A stretch of DNA of 32,183 nucleotides from an uncultured Prevotellaceae bacterium (lineage in GTDB: Bacteria; Bacteroidota; Bacteroidia; Bacteroidales; Bacteroidaceae). Numbering within the stretch: position 1 is the first letter of the stretch; each line of letters begins with the position of its first letter. The translations under genes and the position numbers were made by a program. The notes under the pieces were generated by a model, which made no database searches, was not told where the DNA came from, and saw nothing but the letters and a program-made list of their open reading frames with translations. The stretch spans positions 1 to 32,183 of the forward strand of contig CACWNV010000056.1 of the NCBI GenBank assembly GCA_902762325.1. The letters run 5' to 3'. Of the stretch, positions 1 to 7,007 are shown piece by piece.

Positions 1-1272
1 TCCGTCATGATCATCACTTTTGTTCTGACGGGGCGATTGCTGGAAGAACGTGCCAAAAATGCTACAGCTTCATCTATCAGGACCTTGATGGGATTGCAGT
101 CGAAGAATGCGCGGATCTGTACGACACCGATTCCTTCTGACGGGGAAGTGAACTCAGTGCCTCTCAAGACGATTTCTATTGGAGACATTCTGGAAGTAAG
201 GGCAGGGGAGAAGGTGCCTGTAGACGGGAGCGTGACATGGGCAAGCAGCTTTATGAATGAAGAGGGCGCTTATATCGACGAGTCAATGATTACCGGTGAG
301 CCTACCCCGGTATTAATGAAAAGATTCTCAAGAGTGTTGGCTGGTACCATTCTTCAGCAGGGAACTTTACGGCTTCGAGCCACACAGGTGGGTGAACAGA
401 CCGCCCTCGCCGGGATGATACGAATGGTACAGGAAGCGCAAGGCTCAAAGGCACCTGTGCAGCGTGTCGTTGATAAACTGGCAATGATTTTTGTTCCGGC
501 GATTGCTTGTCCTTGTGCGATGGGGTTGGCTACTCCGACTGCCTTGATGGTGGGAATGGGTAAAGCTGCCGAGAAGAGTATCCTCATTAAGGATGCAACG
601 GCATTAGAGAACATGAGGAAAACCGATGCCTTGGTCATTGACAAGACCGGAACGCTGACGATTCCTAATCAAAACATTGACTTTACGAAAGCAGACGATC
701 TGCCATTAGAGGAACGTGAATCGCTGAAGCCATACGCTCATGAGGCTATGGAAGAACTACAGCAGAAAGGAATCGATGTGTATATGATGAGCGGAGACAA
801 AGAGGAGGCAGCAAAGTATTGGGCAGAGAAAGCAGGGATCAGACACTATCATAGTCAGGTGAAACCAAATGACAAGGAGAGCCTTGTGCGTAGATTGCAG
901 GCGGAAGGTCGTCATGTGGCAATGGTAGGTGATGGAATTAATGATTCTCAGGCTTTAGCGGCAGCAGATGTGAGCATTGCCTTTGGGTCTGGTACAGACG
1001 TTGCCATGGATGTTGCACAGGTAACGCTCATGGGGACTGACCTTCGTGCACTTCCTGAAGCTGTCAGACTATCTCAGAAGACAGTATCCATGATTCATCA
1101 GAATCTTTTCTGGGCCTTTATTTACAATCTTGTCTGTATTCCCCTTGCAGCAGGTCTCCCGCATCTTTTCGGTATAGATTTCCAGATAACACCGATGTGG
1201 GCATCAGCACTGATGGCCTTCTCAAGTGTCAGTGTAGTATTAAACAGCTTGCGTTTACGGTTCATCAAATAA
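1..1272 (+). CDS. Copper-type P1B ATPase, 3' part, with internal gaps
   Basis: The frame is open from base 1, so the true start lies outside the window. Family features in order are the cytosolic entry (LLEERAKN), the TGEP actuator motif, the IACPCAMGLATPTA membrane copper site (CPC), the phosphorylation site DKTGTLT, MVGDGINDSQALA, and two C-terminal membrane helices. The family role is ATP-driven export of Cu+ or a related metal across the inner membrane. Two stretches look missing compared with CopA proteins. FVP runs straight into AIACPCA, which removes about 40 residues including a membrane helix. Only about 45 residues separate DKTGTLT from MMSGDKEEA, so most of the nucleotide-binding domain, including the usual SEHP motif, is absent. 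All joins are in frame. It is either a decayed copy, an assembly collapse, or (for the short N-domain) a real subfamily. Family assignment is firm; activity as a pump is doubtful. Confidence 0.8.
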   Translation, partial: SVMIITFVLTGRLLEERAKNATASSIRTLMGLQSKNARICTTPIPSDGEVNSVPLKTISIGDILEVRAGEKVPVDGSVTWASSFMNEEGAYIDESMITGEPTPVLMKRFSRVLAGTILQQGTLRLRATQVGEQTALAGMIRMVQEAQGSKAPVQRVVDKLAMIFVPAIACPCAMGLATPTALMVGMGKAAEKSILIKDATALENMRKTDALVIDKTGTLTIPNQNIDFTKADDLPLEERESLKPYAHEAMEELQQKGIDVYMMSGDKEEAAKYWAEKAGIRHYHSQVKPNDKESLVRRLQAEGRHVAMVGDGINDSQALAAADVSIAFGSGTDVAMDVAQVTLMGTDLRALPEAVRLSQKTVSMIHQNLFWAFIYNLVCIPLAAGLPHLFGIDFQITPMWASALMAFSSVSVVLNSLRLRFIK

Positions 1273-1296
1273 CTCGTAGCGCAAGCTGTCTTTTTA
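1244..1296 (+). terminator. Terminator with 5' arm inside the ATPase gene
   Basis: A perfect 10-base-pair stem is formed by ACAGCTTGCG (1244-1253) and CGCAAGCTGT (1280-1289), extended inward by TACG/CGTA (1256-1259 with 1275-1278), and followed by five T at 1291-1295. The stop codon TAA at 1270-1272 lies in the loop. On the minus strand the stem is followed by TTTAAT, so it may also end the convergent tyrA transcript. Confidence 0.7.
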
Positions 1297-2091
1297 TTAA
1301 TGGTTGATTTCAATATCTTGCCGTACGTTGTTACGGATTTTTTTCAGATATTCCTTCATGCCGTCTCCATCTTTTTTGTCGATGATTTCGAGTAGTTCTT
1401 TCAATTCCGTCCGGATTTGAGAGACTTGATCGTGTGTGTAAGGATTGAAGAGAATTTCTTGTAGCAGATAGTCATCTTCATTTAGTACTCCCTTGGCAAT
1501 CTTCATGTGTCGCTTGAATGTGGTACCGGGAGCATCCTGATGCTTCATGACTGCAGCAAAGACAAATGTTGAGACAAAGGGGATTGACAAAGAATAGGCA
1601 ACGGTCTTGTCATGCTCCTCGAAAGTGTACTCATAGATGTTAAGTCCTAATTGCTGATAGATGTCCTTGAAGAAAAGTCGCCCGATGAAATCGCCCTCAT
1701 TGATGATGATGGCATTCTCGTGAGACAACTGGTTCAGGTTGGCAAAGGTCGGGCCAAACATGGGGTGTGAACTGGCATATCGCATTCCTGTGCTCTCATA
1801 GAACTCTTTCAGTCCAGTTTTTACCGATGAAATGTCGGAAATAATGCAGTCGGACGGGAGATAGGGAATTGTTTCCTTGAAAGCAGGAATGGTGTATTTT
1901 ACGGTGACAGCATTAATGAGCAGTTCAGGCTTAAAACTACGGATTTCTTCCAGTTCTGTCATTCGCTGGCAGTTGTATGTGAAGCGCATCCGCTTCGGGT
2001 CTTTCTCGAAAACGGCCACTTCGTGCTCAAAACTCAGCAGGTCGATAAAGAACGATCCCATCTTACCTGCTCCGAGAATTAGTATCTTCAT
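1297..2091 (-). CDS. tyrA: Prephenate dehydrogenase
   Basis: A 264-residue cytosolic enzyme that oxidises and decarboxylates prephenate to 4-hydroxyphenylpyruvate in tyrosine synthesis. The N-terminus has a Rossmann nucleotide-binding loop, GAGKMG at residues 7-12. The middle has the prephenate dehydrogenase signature SSHPMFGP, followed by the helical dimerisation half. The length is usual for a stand-alone TyrA without an ACT domain. The start codon lies 3 bases after the stop of the DAHP synthase/chorismate mutase gene, so the two are probably translated together. It is the last gene of the aromatic operon and converges on the ATPase gene. Use of arogenate instead of prephenate cannot be excluded from sequence alone. 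Confidence 0.93.
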   Translation of the reverse strand: MKILILGAGKMGSFFIDLLSFEHEVAVFEKDPKRMRFTYNCQRMTELEEIRSFKPELLINAVTVKYTIPAFKETIPYLPSDCIISDISSVKTGLKEFYESTGMRYASSHPMFGPTFANLNQLSHENAIIINEGDFIGRLFFKDIYQQLGLNIYEYTFEEHDKTVAYSLSIPFVSTFVFAAVMKHQDAPGTTFKRHMKIAKGVLNEDDYLLQEILFNPYTHDQVSQIRTELKELLEIIDKKDGDGMKEYLKKIRNNVRQDIEINH

Positions 2092-2094
2092 TTC

Positions 2095-3159
2095 TTATTG
2101 ATTAATGATTTCTATTTGCTGACGTACAGACTCTTCGTGGATATGTTCAAACACTTGTGCGACAAACGATGGAGCCATACCACATAAAGCACCCTGGGCA
2201 CCACGTTTTTCAAGAATTTCATTATATCGGTTAGTCTGCAGGACTGTCATATTGTGTTCTTTCTTATACTGTCCGATTTCGCGGCAAACGCGCATACGCT
2301 TTGCCAGCAAGTCCATCAGTTGATTGTCCAGCTCGTCAATCTGATGGCGTAACTGGGTGATGCCCTCCGTGGTAACACTCTCGTCACGGATGACGAGTAA
2401 TGACAGGATGTAGTCGAGTACATCGGGAGTCACTTGTTGTTTTGCATCACTCCATGCACTGTCGGGATTGTGGTGACTTTCTACTATCAGACCGTCAAAT
2501 CCTAAATCCATCGCCTGCTGGCAGAGAGGAGCTATCAGTTCACGACGTCCTCCTATGTGACTTGGGTCACTGATGATTGGCAACTGTGGAATGCGGCGGC
2601 GAAGCTCAATGGGTATCTGCCACATCGGCAGGTTACGGTATATTTTTTTATCATAGCTGGAAAAGCCCCGATGTATTGCTCCCAGCCGTTTCACACCAGC
2701 CTGGTTGAGGCGTTCCATAGCACCTATCCACAATTCCAGGTCGGGGTTGACGGGATTCTTGACGAACACAGGGACATTAATGCCTTTCATGGCATCTGCC
2801 AGTGCTTGCATGGCAAAAGGATTGGCTGATGTGCGGGCTCCTATCCATAGGATGTCGATACCATATTTCATGGCAAGCTCCACATGTTCAGGTGTTGCAA
2901 CCTCAGTGGCTACAAGCATACCAGTCTCTTTCTTGACCTGTTGAAGCCATGGGAGGGCAACTTCTCCGTTTCCTTCAAAACCACCTGGCTTTGTGCGCGG
3001 TTTCCATACGCCCGCACGGAAGTTGTGGCATCCTTTCTCCTTCAGCTGATGTGCTGTGGTTAATACTTGTTCTTCGGTTTCAGCGCTACACGGGCCTGCT
3101 ATCACGAATGGACGCTGATTATCGCTGGGAAGTCTTAATGGTTCTAATTCCAATTCCAT
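2095..3159 (-). CDS. DAHP synthase / chorismate mutase fusion
   Basis: A 354-residue bifunctional enzyme. Residues 1 to about 255 form a class Iβ (KDO8P-synthase-like) 3-deoxy-7-phosphoheptulonate synthase, with IAGPCSAE, RAGVWKPRT, ATEV, WIGARTSANPF, VKNPVNPDLELW and DPSHIGG, the barrel motifs that bind phosphoenolpyruvate, metal and phosphate. Residues about 262-354 form an AroQ-type helical chorismate mutase (LRHQIDELDNQLMDLLAKRM and later helices). It thus performs the first shikimate step and the chorismate-to-prephenate step that feeds tyrA and pheA beside it. In related fusions the mutase domain also carries feedback inhibition; that is family knowledge and cannot be read here. It is third in the operon. 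Confidence 0.95.
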   Translation of the reverse strand: MELELEPLRLPSDNQRPFVIAGPCSAETEEQVLTTAHQLKEKGCHNFRAGVWKPRTKPGGFEGNGEVALPWLQQVKKETGMLVATEVATPEHVELAMKYGIDILWIGARTSANPFAMQALADAMKGINVPVFVKNPVNPDLELWIGAMERLNQAGVKRLGAIHRGFSSYDKKIYRNLPMWQIPIELRRRIPQLPIISDPSHIGGRRELIAPLCQQAMDLGFDGLIVESHHNPDSAWSDAKQQVTPDVLDYILSLLVIRDESVTTEGITQLRHQIDELDNQLMDLLAKRMRVCREIGQYKKEHNMTVLQTNRYNEILEKRGAQGALCGMAPSFVAQVFEHIHEESVRQQIEIINQ

Positions 3160-3222
3160 AATTTATGTTTAATTTTTTAGTTGTACTTGATTGATGAAAC
3201 ACAGCAAGCCGATATTTACCGG

Positions 3223-4398
3223 TCAATCTTGAAATACCTGCTTGATTCTTGATAATGCTTCTTGCATCTTATCTTCTTTTGCACATAGAGAAATGCGGAT
3301 GTACCGCTGTCCGTTGGAACCGAAGATGAAGCCTGGAGTGATGAACACACGTGCTTCGTGGAGTACTCGTTCGGTCAGGTCCTCAACATTGGCATAGGTA
3401 TCCGGGATACGCCCCCAAAGAAACATGCCCACCTGAGACGGGTCGAATGTGCAGTGGAGTGTTGACATGATTTCCTCGGCAATGTCACGACGGCGGCGAT
3501 AAGTGATGATGTTTGCTTTATTGTGCCATTCTTCCGTGTTGGTATTCAAAGCCTCAGCAGCAGCCAGTTGGATTCCTCGGAACGTACCACTGTCTATATT
3601 ACTCTTAACCTTCATTATCCACGAGATGAAAGTTGCATTTGTAAGGCACATTCCCACACGCCATCCGGGCATGTTGTGACTCTTCGACATCGAATTAAAC
3701 TCTATACAGGTCTCCTTGGCACCAGGCACTTGTAAGAGCGACAGCCGTTCATCGTTCAGAATGAATGAATAAGGGTTATCGTTCACCACTACGATGTTGT
3801 GCTTGCGGGAGAATGCTGCAAGTTGTCTGTATGTGTCCATTTGGGCACGACCGCCTGTCGGCATGTTGGGATAGTTTGTCCACATCAGTTTCACCTTGGA
3901 GAGATCCATGTGTTCCAGTTCCTCAAAGTCGGGTTGCCAACCGTTATCCTCTTTCAGATTATAGTTGACGACCTTGCAGCCGAGAATCTTTGAAAGAGAT
4001 GTGTAGGTGGGGTAGCCTGGATTTGGAACCAGCACTTCATCACCGGGATTGCAGAAAGCCAGTGTGACATGCAGGATTCCTTCTTTGGAACCGATGAGAG
4101 GCAACACTTCGTTCTTTGGATTCAGGTCTACATTGTACCAATGGTGATAGAACTCTGCCATAGCGTTGCGCAATTCAGGCGTTCCCATTGTAGGCTGGTA
4201 TCCGTGGGCGTTAGGTTGGCTGGCTACTTCGCAAAGCTTGGCGATAGTTTGTTTTGACGGTGGCATGTCGGGAGAACCGATAGCCAGTGAAATGATATCC
4301 TTGCCCACTGCATTGAGTTGGGCTACTTCTTTCAGCTTGCGGCTGAAGTAGTACTCTTGAACAGCAGAAAGACGTTCTGCTGGTTTAATATTGCACAT
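3223..4398 (-). CDS. Class I/II aminotransferase, probably aromatic
   Basis: A 391-residue fold-type I PLP enzyme. The Schiff-base lysine is K239 in SMSKSHNMPGWR. NPGYPTY, TNYPNMPTG and the C-terminal RISL arginine motif that binds the substrate carboxylate are also visible. It resembles the LL-diaminopimelate/aspartate aminotransferase group, but its place between pheA and the DAHP synthase/chorismate mutase gene points to phenylpyruvate and 4-hydroxyphenylpyruvate, or prephenate, as substrate. The start codon at 4398 overlaps the pheA coding sequence by 14 bases, which suggests translational coupling. A 63-base gap with no clear structure separates it from the next gene. Aminotransferase identity is firm; substrate is inferred from context. 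Confidence 0.9.
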   Translation of the reverse strand: MCNIKPAERLSAVQEYYFSRKLKEVAQLNAVGKDIISLAIGSPDMPPSKQTIAKLCEVASQPNAHGYQPTMGTPELRNAMAEFYHHWYNVDLNPKNEVLPLIGSKEGILHVTLAFCNPGDEVLVPNPGYPTYTSLSKILGCKVVNYNLKEDNGWQPDFEELEHMDLSKVKLMWTNYPNMPTGGRAQMDTYRQLAAFSRKHNIVVVNDNPYSFILNDERLSLLQVPGAKETCIEFNSMSKSHNMPGWRVGMCLTNATFISWIMKVKSNIDSGTFRGIQLAAAEALNTNTEEWHNKANIITYRRRRDIAEEIMSTLHCTFDPSQVGMFLWGRIPDTYANVEDLTERVLHEARVFITPGFIFGSNGQRYIRISLCAKEDKMQEALSRIKQVFQD

Positions 4399-5215
4399 AT
4401 TCTCCGAGTATTTTTAGTTCTTTGGTTAATGGAATGATAGCATCAATCGACTGGCGGTAACGTGTAAGGTTAGTATAGGTCACATCCACGTAGAACATAT
4501 ATTCCCATTCATGTCCGATGATAGGCAGTGACTGGATTTTTGTCAGATTGATACTATAGAATGAAAGAATGGTGAGAACTTTTGAAAGGGAACCTTCCTC
4601 GTGGGGAAGTGAGAAGACAATGCTTGACTTGTTCGCCTGTTCCAGAGAACGCAGGAAATCGGCTTTGTGAGGATTGCTGACCACCAGGAAACGTGTAAAG
4701 TTGTGCTTGTTGTCCTCAATCTTATCTTCCAGCACCTTCATCCCATAGAGTTTGGCAGCTTGAGAGTTGCAGATGGCAGCCCATCCCCGGCAGTTGTTTC
4801 TGTTGATGTATTCAGCTGATCCGGCAGTGTCTTCGGCTTCCACGGCTTTCAGTGTTGGATGATTGGCAAGATACTCACGGCATTGCATAAGTGCCACAGG
4901 GTGGGAGTGTACTTCTGTCAGCGTCTCCCATGAGTCTTCAGGCAGACAGCAGATGGAATGTTCAATGTGTAGTTTGTGTTCACCGACAATCGTTGTGCCG
5001 GAATTACACAGCAGTTCATAGTTGTGCAACAGGCTTCCGGCTATTGTGTTTTCAATTGCCAGCATTCCTATAATGGTCGGATCCCGTTTGATGTGTTCGA
5101 AGACCGATTCAAAGGTAGGACAGCAGATCAGCTGAATCTGCTCGTTCTGGAAATACTGACGGGCGGCAATGTCGTGGAACGACCCTATTTCTCCTTGTAT
5201 TGCTATTCGTTTCAT
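4385..5215 (-). CDS. pheA: Prephenate dehydratase with ACT domain
   Basis: A 276-residue enzyme converting prephenate to phenylpyruvate for phenylalanine. Residues 1-180 are the catalytic domain, with the conserved TRF motif (T174 in HNFTRFLVV). Residues about 198-276 are the ACT domain. The two ACT motifs linked to Phe binding are altered: the GALV region reads EGSLS (207-211), and the ESRP motif reads QSLP (228-231). Feedback by phenylalanine may therefore differ from the E. coli type, although this variant could be normal for Bacteroidales. It is the first structural gene of the operon. It starts 7 bases after the T-run of an attenuator terminator and has no obvious Shine-Dalgarno site. 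Confidence 0.94.
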   Translation of the reverse strand: MKRIAIQGEIGSFHDIAARQYFQNEQIQLICCPTFESVFEHIKRDPTIIGMLAIENTIAGSLLHNYELLCNSGTTIVGEHKLHIEHSICCLPEDSWETLTEVHSHPVALMQCREYLANHPTLKAVEAEDTAGSAEYINRNNCRGWAAICNSQAAKLYGMKVLEDKIEDNKHNFTRFLVVSNPHKADFLRSLEQANKSSIVFSLPHEEGSLSKVLTILSFYSINLTKIQSLPIIGHEWEYMFYVDVTYTNLTRYRQSIDAIIPLTKELKILGEYVQY

Positions 5216-5222
5216 ATCTATT

Positions 5223-5255
5223 AAAAATCCCCGCTTTCAGCTTTGTGAAGCGGGG
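5223..5255 (-). terminator. Attenuator terminator before pheA
   Basis: On the minus strand CCCCGCTT (5255-5248) pairs perfectly with AAGCGGGG (5236-5229) around an 11-base loop, followed by A and five T (5227-5223). It sits just before the pheA start and after the leader peptide stop, so it is placed to stop transcription before the operon. Its 5' arm is shared with the antiterminator. Confidence 0.85.
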
Positions 5256-5321
5256 AGTATTGATTGTGCTTGTCTTTAAGTTCCTTTGGATAGAGTACTA
5301 TACGCAACTTCCCGCTTCACA
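5244..5321 (-). promoter_or_regulatory. Antiterminator pairing for the aromatic operon
   Basis: TGTGAAGCGGG (minus strand, 5321-5311), inside the last codons of the leader peptide, is perfectly complementary over 11 bases to CCCGCTTCACA (5254-5244). The latter contains the 5' arm of the terminator, so the two hairpins cannot coexist. A ribosome held at the upstream Tyr/Phe codons leaves 5321-5311 free and favours this pairing and readthrough. A ribosome reaching the stop codon at 5298-5300 would cover part of it and let the terminator form. A further 7-base pairing (5358-5364 with 5300-5306) may be an early structure. Confidence 0.8.
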
Positions 5322-5375
5322 GATCTCTGCAAAGTAAAAATAATAGCCGTAAAAGTATGCGTATGACTGACTCAT
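5298..5375 (-). CDS. Tyr/Phe-rich leader peptide of the pheA operon
   Basis: A 25-codon reading frame (ATG at 5375-5373, TAG at 5300-5298) whose residues 5-15 read YAYFYGYYFYF, six Tyr and three Phe in eleven. The remainder is ordinary (AEICEAGSCV at the end). It lies directly between a good promoter and the antiterminator/terminator pair, upstream of genes that make Phe and Tyr. The expected role is to sense charged tRNA-Tyr and tRNA-Phe by ribosome stalling; the peptide itself need have no function. The start is preceded by an A-rich stretch (AAGAAACAAGCAAATT), normal for this phylum. It is too short for usual gene finders. Confidence 0.88.
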   Translation of the reverse strand: MSQSYAYFYGYYFYFAEICEAGSCV

Positions 5376-5402
5376 AATTTGCTTGTTTCTTTGTTTTGCT
5401 TG

Positions 5403-5434
5403 CAAATGTATAACATTTTCATGAATTATGCAAA
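5403..5434 (-). promoter_or_regulatory. Promoter of the aromatic operon
   Basis: Minus strand: TTTG at 5434-5431, 20 bases, then TACATTTG at 5410-5403, matching the Bacteroidetes TTTG / TAnnTTTG pattern. The expected transcript start, near 5396, is about 20 bases before the leader peptide ATG. Confidence 0.75.
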
Positions 5435-5450
5435 CATTTTGAAGGAAAAA

Positions 5451-6146
5451 TTATTGAAAAGCGAACGGATTTACTTTTTTAACCTGTTCGTAATACTTTT
5501 CAGCCTCTTCCTTATTCCCCTTTTTCTCTTCGATGCGGCCTTTTAACATCAGGACTTCTTCAATGCCTTCTGTATGCTCCATCAACCAGGTAGCATCTTC
5601 GTCAGCTCCTTCTGTATCACCCATGTCAAGTAATGTCTCACCACGGAGAAGATAGGCGTCTCCATAGTCTTCTCGAACAGCAATGGTCTTTGACAGCAGT
5701 GCAATTCCATTTGAAAGGTCGCCTTGCCCAATACACGCGCGCGCATATAAATATAGGAGTAGAGGATTGTCCTTGTCAATCAACAGGGCATGCTCACAGG
5801 TCTCGTTCATCGCATTGTAGTCTTCCATCATAAACTGGACATTGGCGATACGCACTAAAACCTGTACGTTCTCCGGTTGTGCATCAGCCAGCTTCTGCAG
5901 CTGCTCACATGCCTGAGGTAAGTTATCGCTCTGTATATATGCCTGAGAAAGGTAGTCTCTCGTCTCAAGGTCTTCCTGTAACTCCAAGGCATGCTCAAAA
6001 CACTGGATGGCATAGGAAAGTTCTCCAGATCTCAAAGCCCGCACACCGTCGTATTTTAATACATCGAAGTTTTTTGATAAGTCTTCTTTCTGTTGCTCTT
6101 CAGGGGTTTCAACTTTACCGCTGAATAATGATTTTAAGAATCCCAT
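5451..6146 (-). CDS. TPR-repeat protein
   Basis: A cytosolic protein of 231 residues if it starts at the MGFLKSLFSG methionine (6146). The longer frame to 6182 adds a poor hydrophobic tail and would leave only about 12 bases of untranslated RNA after the promoter box. After a short basic/acidic lead there are about five tetratricopeptide-like helix pairs (e.g. GELSYAIQCFEHALEL, DNLPQACEQLQKLADAQPEN, EEAEKYYEQVKKVNPFAFQ). TPR proteins act as scaffolds; no partner can be named. It has its own promoter and is divergent from the outer-membrane protein gene at 6295. The pheA operon promoter follows directly downstream, with no clear terminator between them. Confidence 0.85.
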   Translation of the reverse strand: MGFLKSLFSGKVETPEEQQKEDLSKNFDVLKYDGVRALRSGELSYAIQCFEHALELQEDLETRDYLSQAYIQSDNLPQACEQLQKLADAQPENVQVLVRIANVQFMMEDYNAMNETCEHALLIDKDNPLLLYLYARACIGQGDLSNGIALLSKTIAVREDYGDAYLLRGETLLDMGDTEGADEDATWLMEHTEGIEEVLMLKGRIEEKKGNKEEAEKYYEQVKKVNPFAFQ

Positions 6147-6170
6147 GTCGTTATAAATTATAATAATGTA

Positions 6171-6202
6171 CAAAATTAACACAATTCATCAAAATGACAA
6201 AA
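6171..6202 (-). promoter_or_regulatory. Promoter of the TPR gene
   Basis: Minus strand: TTTTG at 6202-6198, 19 bases, TAATTTTG at 6178-6171. This places the transcript start about 20 bases before the chosen ATG at 6146 and supports that start. Confidence 0.6.
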
Positions 6203-6280
6203 TAAAACTTGAAAAACATTCCTACAATGTAAATCTCGTTAAAAAAGAGAGTGAATTGGTCGTTTAAAAGATTTTATTTA

Positions 6281-6288
6281 TAACTTTG
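6281..6288 (+). promoter_or_regulatory. Promoter -7 box very close to a start codon
   Basis: TAACTTTG, a match to TAnnTTTG, ends only six bases before the ATG at 6295. A possible TTG -33 element lies at 6256-6258 (22-base spacing, slightly long). If used, the mRNA would begin at or just before the start codon. Confidence 0.5.
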
Positions 6289-6294
6289 CTGCAG

Positions 6295-6960
6295 ATGAAA
6301 AGAACCATTCCGATAATTGTGTCGTTATTCTTCTGTCTTGCTTTGCATGCACAGGAGGATGTCATAAGGGAATTGCCTGGCAGATTACTTGATCTGTCTG
6401 CTCCGGCATTGACAGACTCCATATCCCTACTTCCAGCAGAGCCGGAACAATGGCGGTTGGCTCCACCACCGATGTGGGGCATGTATAACTGGCAGTTACA
6501 CGAGGGATTGAATGTCAGCCTTGGGGCATCGGTGTTCGCCGAGTTTGGAAAACATGCCCATAAGGGAGCAGGATTTACGCAGAACATTTCGGCTTTGTAT
6601 CTGAAGCCTCTGTCAGAAAAACTTGCATTAAGTATAGGCGGTTATTTCAATAATGTCTATTGGCTGCATGAGAGCTATCGGGATGCTGGCTTGTCTGCTG
6701 TCCTCAGTTATCGTTTCAACGACCATTGGGAAGCTTACGTCTATGGTCAGAAAAGCCTTATCAATCAATCACACCTACCGTTACCCCTGTATTTCCTTCC
6801 AACGATGAGTGGTGTCGGTACAGGATTAGGGGATAAAATAGGTGCGGCTGTCCGATATAATTTCAACCAGTATATAAGCGTCGAAGTGGCTTTGGAGCAT
6901 CATTGGATCAATTATCCGTATGATAACCATTTTAACCGTTATCGCTATCCTGTAAGATGA
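6295..6960 (+). CDS. Exported protein, probable outer-membrane β-barrel
   Basis: 221 residues from the ATG at 6295; a TTG three codons upstream is the alternative. The first 20 residues form a signal peptide (MKRTIPIIVSLFFCLALHAQ, cleavage before ED). From about residue 60 the protein alternates aromatic and polar residues in strand-like stretches (LNVSLGASVFAEFG, LALSIGGYFNNVYW, AVLSYRFNDHWEAYVYGQ, IGAAVRYNFNQYISVEVALEHHW), as in small outer-membrane barrels. The exact family is not recognised. It is the first of four plus-strand genes, with 47 bases before the DUF4139 gene. Confidence 0.7.
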   Translation: MKRTIPIIVSLFFCLALHAQEDVIRELPGRLLDLSAPALTDSISLLPAEPEQWRLAPPPMWGMYNWQLHEGLNVSLGASVFAEFGKHAHKGAGFTQNISALYLKPLSEKLALSIGGYFNNVYWLHESYRDAGLSAVLSYRFNDHWEAYVYGQKSLINQSHLPLPLYFLPTMSGVGTGLGDKIGAAVRYNFNQYISVEVALEHHWINYPYDNHFNRYRYPVR

Positions 6961-7007
6961 AGCAGAGGAAATGAAGATAAATGTTATTTAGCAGCAAAAG
7001 AAAAAAG

